A stretch of DNA of 64,000 bases from Penicillus capitatus (taxonomy: Eukaryota; Chlorophyta), in NCBI GenBank assembly GCA_965649825.1, contig OZ287701.1, positions 496,001 through 560,000 on the forward strand, in the 5' to 3' direction. Below the pieces are notes generated by a model. That model was not told where the DNA came from. It saw nothing but the letters and a program-made list of their open reading frames with translations, and did not search any database. Every line of letters begins with the position of its first letter. The stretch's first letter is position 1. Below, piece by piece: positions 33,186 to 44,539 of the stretch. Position numbers and translations under genes: made by a program.

Positions 33186-36100
33186 TTATGCCTCGACGGC
33201 CAATTGCTCGGCATTGTCGGGGTCTCCAGATGTACCGCACAATTTGCCAATCGAATATTTGAACTCGTAGCTGATCCAGTGCGCCAGAACGCGAAACATG
33301 CCAGCGTCAGGTGCGACGTGCTCGTTGCGGTCCCTTAGCTTATACTTCAGGAACTCAGCTGCAAACTTGAGAATGTAGAAAAGGAAAACGCAAAATACGA
33401 TGACATTCAGCAAAGCGCACGCGACTGTGAGCAACTCGCGAGTGACGTTTTCCGGATAACTCTCGTCTTTGAGCATGGAAGCTGCCAACGTCGTCGCCAC
33501 TGACACGAAAAGAGACGCCAGTTCCATTCCATTGAGGTCTTTGAAGTCTTCACGAAACGGCGTTGCCAGAATCTGAGACAGGATGGCAAGCATGATGACA
33601 TATGCGACGCCGGTGATTGGCAGTCCGCTGTCGAACAGGTGCGCGCAGAACACCAGAAAAGCAATAATGGCCTTCCTTGCGACGATGGCAACTTCCCAGT
33701 ATCGGCGATGATCCATTCTGTAAGATCGGTAAAGAAATCCTGTCGTCTGGTACGCCCAGCTGCTCTTGTGGCTAAGGTGTTGCGGCGACCTCTTGAGGAA
33801 GACGACGAAAAGCGCGAGCAGTCCGCCGTACACTGGACACACGAACGCAACGACCACTCCGCAGAGGAGTTTCGCGTGGTCGCCTTCGTAGCACCTCATG
33901 CCCGTGTCGACAGCCCAGTATGTGCGGGTCGCGTTGACTTGCGTAAAGTCTGCTGAGTCGTGCACGTTGACGCAGAGGAAGACGCTCAATGCGGTCTTCA
34001 ACACCGGCACAAGCGTAACATACCAGATGACCATCGCCGAAAGCACGGATCTCTTCGGCAGGAAGCGTTGAAGTCTGTTGCTTTCGGGTCTCGCCGATCT
34101 CGCCGCCCAGAACACGATCCAACAGAGAAGCACGGAGCATGGGACGATGCACACGCTGACGACGAGTGCCAGAGCTGTCGGCTGCAAGGACAGGTGTTCT
34201 GACGTCAGACACACGACGGATCCCCGAATGCCTTCAGACGCGAGACCTCCAAGTAACTCTGGCGGCAGAAAGAAAGTCGACACGCGGAAACCTATGAAAT
34301 TTTGGTCTCACCTGCCACTGTCGCCATAACGATCACAGGAATCGCCCATCTTACGTCAAGAGAAGCCAGAAGAACAGTCGTTTGGACGTAGCTCAGAGTG
34401 ATCTACAAGACAATGAGTTCAGTGCGAGCTAAGTAGGTTGACGTGTGCCTTGAACATTTCGACGGCTTTCCATTTGGCCAAAGTTTTTTCGGAAGCAGGC
34501 ACTCCGGCGGTTTCGATCTAAAGCTTACTCGTTCGGGTGGATGCGCTGATGATGTGATTCTAGACTTACTTCCCTTCCGAGGCGTGGCGATTCGATGACT
34601 TCCTCCGACGTAGACGGTGCTCTCTGCTCATGAGTCTGCACGGTCTCTCCGCGAAGAACGCTGACCGTGCCGTGGATCGTTATGCCCGTCATAACCAGAA
34701 GAATGATCACCGACGTCAGAATGTAGATCACGTTGAAGATGCCCTTCAAGCACCGTTTGCATTTGGAGGATAGACCTGACCCGAAGTCGTCCTCACAAGA
34801 TCCACAGAGCGGTCCTGTGTGACCCTTCGAAGAAACAATCGTATGATTCAAACGTCCGAAGAGTCAAGTATGTAGTTTACTTCGGCACATTGAGCTTGCA
34901 TGTAATCTTCGATCCATTCTTCTTCGAGATCACAGCTCGAGACATTTTCAACCATGGCATTCAACTTTTCGGAACGGCCTTGGAACTCACATGCGGAGGC
35001 AGGCAGACATCTGTGAAGATTATCAGAGCACGGCGTCTTCAGCCAGTAGCCTTCTTCTGGTGTGATCACTCGAGATTCGCAGTTCCCATTCTCCGGACAA
35101 GGATGGCAAACGGTCGCTGAAAGGAGGAAGTTGTACGTCGTGCTGCTGCAGCTCTCACAGAATCCAGCATTCGACACAAACTCGCCGACGGAACAGTTGT
35201 GGACTCTCACGGTAATCCCGACGTCCTTGATTGCCTCTCTGTCAAATTCGACGATCAAGCTGTACTCTCCCGGAGGTACGAAGCCTTTGATGGATTGAAA
35301 TCTACAGGATCCGTTCTCCATCGACAGAAGAATCGGCCAAGCCAAGAATTCACGACTCGGCGAGAACATGTTAGCATTGACTCGGCGGATGACTCTTGTA
35401 ATTCTTTGCCCCAGTCCATCGAGTAGCTTCACCGTCGCCGTCGGCAGATCTGTGCCAATTTGGTATCCATCTATCACACAGTTCGCTCCTCCGCTCACGC
35501 AGATGATCTTGTTGGCGTCCTCTAGTGTCATCTGTGCAGCTGAGGCATACGTCGCGACATCCTGTCCATAGACCTCGGCTCGATTGCCTTTCCACGACGA
35601 GCAGATGTCCTTTTCCGATGCGACATATCTCAGATCTTTCCACTCTTGCTCCTTGTAAAAGTCTAATCCTGCGTCTGACGAAGCTTCGGTGCAATGAAAA
35701 CGGATGGCTTCTAAGTATCCAGCGAAGACTGCTCCTCCCGCGATGCTGGCTTCATTGCTTGAGAACTGTGTTCCCGACAAAACCATGACGGGACAGTCGG
35801 TGCCGTTGGCGAGGCATTCTTCTATGCTTTCACTGTAGTCGTAGAAGAGTGCACCTAGAAGTACGCATCGTTGACGGTCAGTCTTACAAAAAAAGGTCGG
35901 TGCCTACCTCCCACCTTGGCCACATTGTTCTCGAATTGACTTTGGACTAATTGCAAAGCCAGACTCTGATCCAAATCAGCGTCAAAGAAGATTACACCGC
36001 CATTGCCTCCTCTCGCCGAGTTGTTGTGAAGCTTACAGTCCGAACAAAGGACGGTTGATGACTCAAAGCCATACACACCACCACCGCTTTCGTCCGCTTG

Positions 36101-38382
36101 GGCATAGAGAATGGAGAGATTGCGCGCTACCAAATGAGACTCCTTTGACCAGATTGCTCCGCCGTTTTTGGACTTTGCTCGTTCAACCGTAGAGTCGACG
36201 ATAAGGATCGAGCTGTTTTTAATTGCCGCAGCAAAACCACCAGAGATCTTTGCAGAGCTGCGAAGGAATTGTGATTGCGCGACGTCCAGACTCGAAGTCC
36301 CTGACCAGAGGAAGCCACCGTATTTGGATCTGCTATTGACAGCGACGGTAGCCTTCACTATTATTATTGAGTTGCTCGAGTACAGGAATCCACCGCTCTT
36401 CTCTGCGCTGTTGTCCGTCGCATTAGTGTGCTCGAACGTCACATTCGAATTGTCAGCGTAGAAGAACGCGCCATAAGCCGCTCTGCTAGCCGTAGCGTTC
36501 GTACAGACCAGCCTCACTGTCGACTTCACAGCATCACAGAACCCGCCATTCGCCTCTGCGCTGTTGCCAATCGCGTTCGTGTCCCTGAGCGTCACATCTG
36601 ATTCTTCAGCCCATGCGAATCCGCCATGTTTCTCTGCGCTGTTGCCAGTCGCATCGGTGCGATCCAGCGCCATTCTCGATTTTAATGCACAGACGCATCC
36701 GCCCCATTGTGCCTTGTTGTCGGCGGCGTTTGTGCCGGATAGCTTCGCCATCGAATTGCTCGAGTACAGGAATCCGCCATGTTTCTCTGCGCTGTTGCCA
36801 GTCGCATCGGTGCGATCCAGCGCCATTCTCGATTTTAATGCACAGACGAAACCGCCCCATTGTGCCTTGTTGTCGGCGGCGTTTGTGCCGGATAGCTTCG
36901 CCATCGAATTGCTCGAGTACAGGAATCCGCCATGTTTCTCTGCGCTGTTGCCAGTCGCATCGGTGCGATCCAGCGCCATTCTCGATTTTAATGCACAGAC
37001 GCATCCGCCCCATTGTGCCTTGTTGTCGGCGGCGTTTGTGCCGGATAGCTTCGCCATCGAATTGCTCGAGTACAGGAATCCGCCATGTTTCTCTGCGCTG
37101 TTGCCAGTCGCATCGGTGCGATTCAGCGTTACTCTCGAGTTCTTCGCATAGACGCATCCGCCCCACTGCGCCCTGTTGTCGGCGGCGTTCGTGTCTATGA
37201 GCTTCGACTCTGAGTCTTCCACGTAGACACAACCACCCTTGTCAAATGCGACATTATCCTGGAACACGGAGCCGAACACTGAAATCTTCGACCCGTAGCC
37301 ATAGATCACGGATCCTCTTAAGCCCTCATTTGCACCGAACGTGCAGTTCTCTATTTGGACAGACGACCTCACTGAATGAACACAGTTACTCTTCATTCCC
37401 TCGTTGACTCGCGTGCTTAAAGCATTCCTCCTGAACGATGCATTCGAAAGTGAAATGTCGCCTTCTTCGATTCGAATGATCGTCAGGTTGTTTTCGGATA
37501 CGGCGAATCCCTGGATCGTGGTTTTTGATGAGTTGTGACCGTAGAACAAGGAAGACTGCTGCCCATCAGCCCCGGCGACTCTGTTTCCGGATACGGTGCA
37601 ATCTTCCAGTCGGTTCTTCTGTGCGAGGTGAACTCCACAGGCTTCGCCTGAGCAGACGTTGTCCGAGATCGCCACTTTGACCATCTCTAGTTCTGAGCAG
37701 GATGGAGAAGTCAACCGGAGTGCCGACGCTGCAGTCAGGTCGTTCTGACGAAACGTGAAGCGGTGCAGAGCCACGAGACCGGCGGCAGCTTCATTGCGGC
37801 ATGCCTCGACTTCGATAAGTGACCGGGCTTCATGTGTGCCGTCGAATACGCACTCTTCGATGGTAAGATTGACAAAGGTAACATTTCTGGACCTACAGGC
37901 GAAAAAAGGATTACCGTCTCACTCGAAGCTGTCTGTCTTACTTTATGAGAAATAGTCCTGTGTTTTTCTGAGGACATGTGAATCTTGTCTTTGTGGTTGA
38001 ACTTTGGGAGACGGCGTCTTTAGAGTCGACGCCGCTGATTTGGGTGGTGAGGGTCAGTTGCCATGGAATGGTGACAGGCGACGATGGACGCACCACGTCT
38101 GTCACGTCAAACGCGAGTACATCGCCTTGCTTTGTGCAGTTGACTAGCATCTGCAGGTCGTTGTCTACTTCTTTAAGGACGCCGTTGTCGACGAGCCATG
38201 TTTTGCCATCTGCTGTAGTATACCTTTCCTTGGCCTCTCGCGTCAAGGCACATGCGAACCCTGACAAGTTCAAACGCCGTCAGAATTCAGCGTTCTGTGC
38301 GATGGACAGGAAAAGTCGAACCTGTAGCGATTCCTTGGTTGGATATGCTGTAAAGTGGTGGAGCGCGCTCCTCGTTTGCCAT
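33186..38382 (-). CDS. Giant Pmp-like beta-helix receptor with multi-pass membrane C-terminus
   Basis: Minus-strand gene of about 1,500 aa. The first exons (about 38382-37950) read LTREAKERYTTADGKTWLVD ... RFTCPQKNTGLFLI, an N-terminal strand-rich cap resembling that of the 54-kb paralogue. A long exon (ending about 35910) carries many beta-helix repeats including near-identical 51-aa units. The next exons hold SSNEASIAGGAVFAGYLEA, a jellyroll-like stretch, then a Cys-rich stalk (CESCSSTTYN ... CHPCPENGNCESRV ... EEGYWLKTPC ... GPLCGSCEDDFGSG). Membrane helices follow: IIYILTSVIILLVMTG, SYVQTTVLLASLDVRWAI, LALVVSVCIVPCSVLLCWIV, and more within 34150-33320. The Q-L/T-T run in SYVQ and the paired large helices match the 54-kb gene. 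The intron at about 34240-34293 has its AG after a pyrimidine tract; using the nearer AG would give an implausible 20-nt intron. The start is uncertain and no signal peptide is placed. Role inferred: surface receptor or adhesin. Confidence 0.85.
36640..37135 (-). repeat. Tandem 153-bp (51-aa) repeats in the beta-helix receptor gene
   Basis: The word GCCATCGAATTGCTCGAG starts at 36747, 36900 and 37053, an exact 153-nt period, with about 3.5 almost identical units. Each unit encodes SAEKHGGFLYSSNSMAKLSG, then NAADNKAQWGGCVCALKSRM. Identity includes silent sites. The repeats also leave long open frames on the other two phases and strand, which are by-products. Confidence 0.92.
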
Positions 38383-40202
38383 CTGCAGACAAAAGACGGA
38401 ATGGTTTACGCCTTCGCCGTCGAATGGCGACAGGCGAATTCGTGGCTTACGTCTTGAGGATGCTTTGCGGTGAGGTCGGCTGGCGTTTCAGACGATGTGG
38501 GAGGCAGTTTGTCGTCCGTGTTGCCTAAAACGCAACACAGCACCGCTGGAGAGATGCTACGATGCGAGTAAAGGAGAACCGTCGGCTGCAGAAACTGCGT
38601 CTGGCGGACGCAGCGACGCGCTTTGAACAGCGCAAGTAAGTCCGACTCCATGCGCGAGCGCGCAGCAGAGCAGACAGAGTTTGAAACGAGGAAGAAAATT
38701 TCGCATCGTGTGGACGTAGAACGCAGAAAGAAACGTTGCAGAGTGATCTGTTTCGTTTTCAGAATCATCATCAGATGATTGCCTCGTCCATCGAAAAGAC
38801 AGATGCGTCCTGTTCTTTCGACGGCCAGACGCGACGCGGATGGACTGGCGAAATCGTCGTCAGCAAACTGTCTGCGTTCTTAATCGGCAGAGTCGATGAA
38901 ATCGCGACAGTCGAGGAAGCGATGCAAAGAGGACTAAGTTCCATCCATCCTGTCCGTCCATCCCTTTCGCTTTCAATGCAGTAGTTCACTGTCGGGTCAC
39001 ATCAGATCGAACTCGTTCCATCAGCTGATGAAATAGATGCTGGCTCAGTCACTCTTCCACGTCATGAATGCGTAACTTGGTGGACATTGCCCATGTCTGG
39101 CAGATTCTCCACTGAGCACAACACATCTACTGGCAACGGGAGAAAGTGATAATCAAATTCTACCTGTCCTTCCTGCCTTCCTTGATCAGGACTTCGTCGA
39201 AATATTCGTCAGGACACCCATTATCTACTCTGATGTGACGGTTGTCAGAAAATGAAATGACTGTTGCCAGATCTCGTTTCCGTGAGAGGTCTGGAAGAAA
39301 GGCCTGCTACCAAATCTCTTCGCCGTGAGCGCTCATGTTTGACGCATAGCCCAGAATACAGCGCTTCTAAAGGAGGACGAACTGGCGATCATCAACGCCG
39401 GTTGCAGTAAAGAGTGTCTTTCCAGCGCGATCACTTATCGCATGTCTGCCGACACTCTTTTCATCGCCATGTATCACTCTTCAGCGAACAAGCATGCTGT
39501 CCATTCTCGAGTGCAATTGGACTGCCTTTCTAACAACGTCAGGGATTGGCAAACGTGGAGAAGGTGTCGTGCAATTGCTTTTGCATTGATATGGCATCAT
39601 TGCCTGCAGAAGGGAGTCCGTGGCCGCAGGGTTTGTAGGTGCAAATGGGTCTCTACGGAAGAGAAGCCCCAGGCAGTCGGGAGGTCAACTTCCTTCAGCT
39701 TCTGCATCAACACACAGTTTCTGACGGGCTTGTTCGCATCGAGTGGCTCTAACGTGTCGGCTTGGCTGTCTTGCGTGTTTCATGCAGGACAAGAAGAGCT
39801 GAGATTTCTTGATGTGACGTTTGAGGGGTCTGGTCCGTCCTGTTGTAGGACAGACACAACAGATGAAGCAAACACGTGGCACCGTCGAGTGACTCACCTT
39901 GTATTCTCTAACAGAGCGTCACTCGAGACCTGCTCGGACTCTCACGTTTCGGCAACTGTTCGCCTGCGGTGGATGGTCTGCCCAGTGCAGAGATGATGAA
40001 GAACTGCATTCCGTTCGTTTTTTCAGCGGTGCAGAAAGTCCGTCACCGTGTCATAACACCGTAGACATCCGACCGTCTCCGGATTTCTGCTCCGCATGTG
40101 GTCGTGGTGTGGCAGAATCGAAGTGCGTCGCTTCAGACTCTACTTCTACGGAAGCTTCAGGTACGCCGCACTGCACGAGACGCGTGGGCACCGCTGAGCC
40201 AG
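38383..40202. other. Unresolved region upstream of the receptor gene and RNase H-like locus
   Basis: Contains suggestive but unconnected plus-strand pieces: about 38785-38930 (CSFDGQTRRGWTGEIVVSKL) and 39442-39600 (SADTLFIAMYHSSANKHAVH). There is also an intron-like segment near 39765-39848 with TGATGTGACGTTTG followed by TTGTAG, suggesting a plus-strand exon starting near 39849 (TTDEANTWHRRVTHLVFSNR). These may be the 5' exons of the RNase H-like gene. I could not build a complete model. Confidence 0.35.
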
Positions 40203-40810
40203 GTGGCATATGGATACCTACGGAGCAGGGGCGGTGCTCTTCTATCCAGACGGCCGATTGACAGGGTACCTACGCAAACAAACACCTTGGTGCACGCGTG
40301 TGATTCTCAGCTTAGGTATGGCGCACGCAACGATGGGTCTGTTACTGCATCGCAGCACGCAGCGTACGAAGCTATACTTCTCGGGATGTTTATGGCTCGC
40401 ATGCGCCAAGTGGACAGTATTCTTATCATGAGCAACGAACAAAGCGTGATCAAGCAAATGCGAGTGAGCAGATGAACTGAAGAAAACATGCCATGGTGAC
40501 AATGCCCCTGTGTCCAGGGAGAGACACCCGTCCACTCAGAACGCATTATCAAGGGATACAAAATGGCGAGCCATCTGCTCCCTTTATCGTTCACTGGCAG
40601 ATCTGCGTTACTGGAATGTAGGCGAAGACTTTGCAGACCCTGTTTCCACACATTGAATTCCAGATCGTCACCAGATCGACGGTCGGTGAGTATATAAGTG
40701 CAGGCTGGTGATCCTTGTTTTCTGTTTTCTTCAGGTGTGGCTCGTCAAGTGGCGAGGATTGCGTTATGTTCTCCGAAAGCAAAGCCTCGACTGCGATGGG
40801 CGCAGAAACA
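40203..40810 (+). CDS. RNase H-fold domain protein (partial model), catalytic Asp replaced
   Basis: Exons read DTYGAGAVLFYPDGRLTG, a 50-nt intron, YGARNDGSVTASQHAAYEAI, LLGMFMARMRQVDSILIMSN, EQSVIKQMR. A further intron leads to GETPVHSERIIKGYKMASHL and, later, FPHIEFQIVTRSTVGVARQV ARIAL. This follows the type I RNase H topology: glycine-rich strand, A/E-x-x-A-[IL]-[LI]-G helix, 'SD-S-x-x-V' strand, 'V-x-R-x-x-N-x-x-A-D' helix. The helix Glu (YEA) is kept, but the strand that normally carries the catalytic Asp reads MSNEQS, so Asp is Asn, and the final Ala-Asp pair is not seen. It is therefore either a non-catalytic RNase H-like protein or a decaying copy. RNase H proteins of this type occur both as host genes and as retroelement remnants; no RT or integrase is adjacent. 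The 5' and 3' limits are uncertain. Confidence 0.5.
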
Positions 40811-43719
40811 GTAAGTGTCATAGATGGATTCTTTTTGTCTTGTATATTGTGTACCATCACGTTGTACTTGTCGACAGACGTCAGCATCTCGATGTAACGG
40901 TCAGAGTCCTCAGCGGAGGATGCGTTCAGAAGTGGCTGTCACATCATGCGATACGACGCCTCTAAGTGCCATTGCCCATCAATTCCACGTCAATCCTGTC
41001 CATCTCATCGATTTGCGGCGCATGGAAATGACGTCACCTACTAGATCTAACGTCATGCAGCAAGAAGCTGTCACATCATCGAAGACAACACGCGAACGCG
41101 CACATGCATGTTTCCCAACGTTGAAGCGTTTTCGTTGGCAGCGAAGGGAAGGATCCAAACGTCCGCGTCATTGGATAATCCTCGGAAGAGTGACGGACTC
41201 TCTTAAGCGAATCTTCCCCTCTCTTCTGCCATCTTGCTGAACGTGCAATTGTGTTCATGGCAGATACAGCTGTCACTTATGGTAGCACTTCGCTCAAGCA
41301 GCTCTCTACCGATACATCAGCTCAGCATGTGTGGATGTAGAGGCACTCCAAATCACTGGACGTGATCCAACGCCCCTGCATATAGAGAGTCTGTCGCTCG
41401 TACGATGAAGAAGGTTGGCTGGCTATAGAGAACCCGTCCATGGGAATGTCATCTCTCTTTCGTGAATGGCTGACCCATTCGCCGTCGTTAGGCTGTCAAC
41501 TAAGTTACCTTCTGTCTCCGATGGACAGTCGGAGATCCTACACCACCTAATACACGGGCTCGAGCTTGGCTGTGAACGTGAGCGGCCACGTCCCATTCAA
41601 GACGTCAATCAAGACGAGGCCAGTCGTCAAAGTCAGATCTGGTTGGGTCAGATCGCATGTTCTAGCACTGCATCGTGTTGCGATACGCCTGCCCATTAGC
41701 CACCAATTCCAGACAGCAATGTCTCTCTTTCCTCTTCTCGGGTTCGGGTTAGCATAGAATGAATGCATGATCTCCAGAAACGTGGGCCAGCACTTGTCAA
41801 AATAACGGCTCGTCTACATTGTGCATACATAGATAGAGTGTTCGGTCTTCCTCGGATTTGGGTTTATAACGCCTCACAAGAATTGACAGCCAGTTCGCTG
41901 TTGTCTATTCATTCTCTCGTCCTTGCACAACAGACGCAGAGGCGGGAGCCTTGAAACATGCGCCGTGCGAGCATTCAGAACACGTGACCCCAAACACTTC
42001 ACGATCCCTTCCGACGAATCGTCGCGCTTCTGCTGTCTCAGCGTTTCGTCGAGTCCAGCGCATTCCTCTCTTGCGTCTAATGCTAACATCGTCAGATTGC
42101 GAACAGTCTTTCTCTTACGAAGTCTTCGATATGAGGTTTGTTGCACGAGGCATCGCGGTCCCAAAGCACAACGAATCAATCAACTGTGTTTCAGGCACTT
42201 GCATCGCCCATCTGTCAAAAGAGTGGCGTTATATCCTATTGCAAGATGGCACGCAACGAAAAGCTTCGCTTTAAAGAAAACGTTCTCCACACTGGCGGTT
42301 GTCAAGATGATAGAGACTTGTCTGAGCAGTCCGTGTTTATTGTAAGGCTACTGCGTTTGCTACAGGAATCCAAGTAGATCCGCCATCGACATACCGTATC
42401 AAAGATCTTCTATCAGTGAAGAGAACCGATCCGCATCCGCTTGCGCCAGTGGAACGGCAATGCACATACATCCTTGACGTAGTGCCAAGTCGCTTGTCTT
42501 CATCACGTGCTGCACTTCGTCGTAGACGTACGTGATCAGAAACTCCTCAGCGATGGAATCTTCGAGCAGTTGCACGGATAGCGTTTCAAAAGTCCTAGTT
42601 GGACTGGAATGCGAACACCAGACGCGTTTTCGCGACAAGGTAGCGCGATTGCTAGAATGGACGATCTAAACAATCTCGCCCAACAGCGTAACATCCTCAA
42701 GAATCAGGTTGAGAGGCATGTTAAAGGCAACAATAAGAAATGTGGCGACACAGTATTGTCTCATGATGGAGTGCAACAGCCACCTCTCTATGTCTATGTA
42801 CATATACACCATGTTTAGGATTCAGGTTCAGAACTCAATGTCGCTGAACGCCCCTTTTCGTAAGTCAATCAAACGACTGGCTCTTACTTCATCGTGTCGC
42901 ATCAGAGCGATACCTGATAGTATACAGAGTACCGACACGACAACAGAACGCTTTCGTCGCTACGCACTCACAGTCCGTGAAGGTTTAAGCAACAGCATAC
43001 CCGTGCGTGTGTTGAGGTGATGCGATGGTGAGTCAACCGGATACCGGCTCCTAAGTCGGTGATTACTTGATAACGAGTGGTCTAGGCAATGAAGTTTTTT
43101 TCTCCGTGGAGTCTAACACGCTTGAAAGTCGATCACTTGCAGAGACCCGGTAAGACTGCCTGTCGAGTTGTGTCCATGCAGTTCACCAAGAGATCTTCCA
43201 AACCGATAGATACCTCCTAGAATATCACAACTCTGATTGCGACCTTGAAGCAAGCCATTGACCGGCCTCATGACGATCCTCTGTAATAAGATGTGCTGAA
43301 GTAAGACTAGACGACAGGAACGCCCTCAAAGAACACGATATGATAGGGCGCGTCAAACATAATGATGCGCGATGATGATGACAAATGCGTTACAGACAAG
43401 TTTACTGTCTTCTTTGTGGCTTCTATTGCCTCTACTTTCATACGAGCTGCTGCAGGTGTTCGAGCTCTTACAGACAGGTACAAAAACAATTCAAGTCATT
43501 CGTTGCGATGGATCGAGATCCATCTCTAAACTTGAGTTCAGAAAGAAAAGAGTAAGATGCGTTTTCATAGACAATCGATGAAACATGACCAGACGAGGCG
43601 ACGAGTACGTTTACAGAGGGCATCATTTGTGCCGGTGTCGCCTGTTACTTCCAGAACGCACCGTTTCACCTAAACAGAAACGAAGGAGGTCCAGAGCGCC
43701 GAACAGCGTAAGATCGAGG
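40811..43719. other. 2.9 kb without a confident gene; possible decayed fragments
   Basis: Two minus-strand frames look protein-like. One is 41768-41547, whose end (TGLVLIDVLNGTWPLTFTAK) resembles the N-terminal cap of the beta-helix proteins. The other is 42638-42399, containing SVQLLEDSIAEEFLITYVYD. Plus-strand frames at 43372-43581 include a hydrophobic run (LLSSLWLLLPLLSY). No complete gene can be assembled, so fragments or short exons of unresolved genes are likely. Confidence 0.35.
41547..41768 (-). other. Possible fragment of a beta-helix protein N-terminal cap
   Basis: The frame ends LTTGLVLIDVLNGTWPLTFT, similar in pattern to the cap of the 33-kb receptor (FDVTDVVRPSSPVTIPWQLT) and of the 54-kb receptor (FDLDTMQLTEKLVIKGVSD). 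No repeats follow downstream on the same strand. It may be a truncated paralogue or coincidence. Confidence 0.28.
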
Positions 43720-44539
43720 TTACGTTGGCTTGTATCCAAGGACACATGCTGGACAGTCAATCAGCTCAGTCTGCTCCTTCTTGAGCCAGCAATGGCGATG
43801 ATCCCTTCTCCAAACAAACGCAATGCACTCTGCGCAGACGCAAGCGAGATTAGTTGCAAGAAAATGGAACGTAGACGGGCGGACCAGAATTCTCGTCGCA
43901 GTGCTGTGCGCAGACGTTCGGGTCTTGGACGCCTTCGAAGTTGGGACCGCCGACAGGGATGTCTCCTCCGTATCTGTCGTGACCGTAGTCAGGATTGTAT
44001 TTGCCGTCCAACGCCTACGACGCGACATTCGTCCGAGCGGCCATGTGCAGACACACCCTACAGGCTCTTCAAAGTTCACGCCGAGGCATGTCATGCAGTC
44101 TCTGGGGTGGTTGATCTGATCTTTGAGATAGCACGCTCCGTCTTGAAAGATGAATGCCTTGCAGTCTGACGCATTGAGCACAACAGTCACATCAGCGCCG
44201 AAGTCGACAAGAGAAAGGTGAACCACCTGTGTTGGCGCTGCACGCGTCACAGCACGCATTCTCGTCCGCAATATCAGGAACCGGAGAAGGTTCTAAATCG
44301 CCATTCGGCCACACTGTGCCAAGATAGATATCGCCACAGCCTATACGCAAGGCAAGCACCGACGGTTCGTTCAGTACGTTGCGGAATCGATAACCAAACC
44401 TAAGCACGGTCCGTTTGAGCATTGTCCGACGACGGAATGCGTTCCCTGCGACACACAGGAATCAACGCGCCGCTCGACAAAGACGCAACGTCCGCACCGC
44501 GAAGAGCAGGCAAACGAGCAGACCGATGGCGAATCTCAT
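43720..44539 (-). CDS. Secreted protein with two PAN/Apple domains
   Basis: Small extracellular binding protein. The ATG at 44539 begins a signal peptide (MRFAIGLLVCLLFAV), followed by short exons including GQCSNGPCL. PAN/Apple 1 is split over two exons: CGDIYLGTVWPNGDLEPSPV, ENACCDACSANTG, then ASDCKAFIFQDGACYLKDQI and RDCMTCLGVNFEEP. After a 47-nt intron comes PAN/Apple 2: PDYGHDRYGGDIPVGG, DPNVCAQHCDENSGPP, then ECIAFVWRRDHRHCWLKKEQ and LIDCPACVLGYKPT, ending at the stop 43720. The paired C-x-AF-x(n)-CxLK pattern and the exon break inside each domain are shared, so the two arose by tandem duplication. PAN/Apple domains bind carbohydrates or proteins and occur in microneme proteins, oomycete lectins and others (family knowledge). 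The function here is inferred as surface or secreted binding. Confidence 0.82.

Noticed and set aside
34264-34293. A 20-nt intron in the 33-kb receptor (GT at about 34312 to the nearest AG)
   Set aside because: A later AG, after a clear pyrimidine tract (CTTTCTTTCTGCCGCCAG), gives a 53-nt intron in the same frame, in line with all other introns.
36564-37232. Long open frames on both strands over the receptor repeat array (for example 36564-37151 + and 36606-37232 -)
   Set aside because: They are by-products of a 153-nt period divisible by three, which keeps all phases open. Only the minus frame carrying GGFLYSSNS/GGCV repeats continues into the rest of the receptor.
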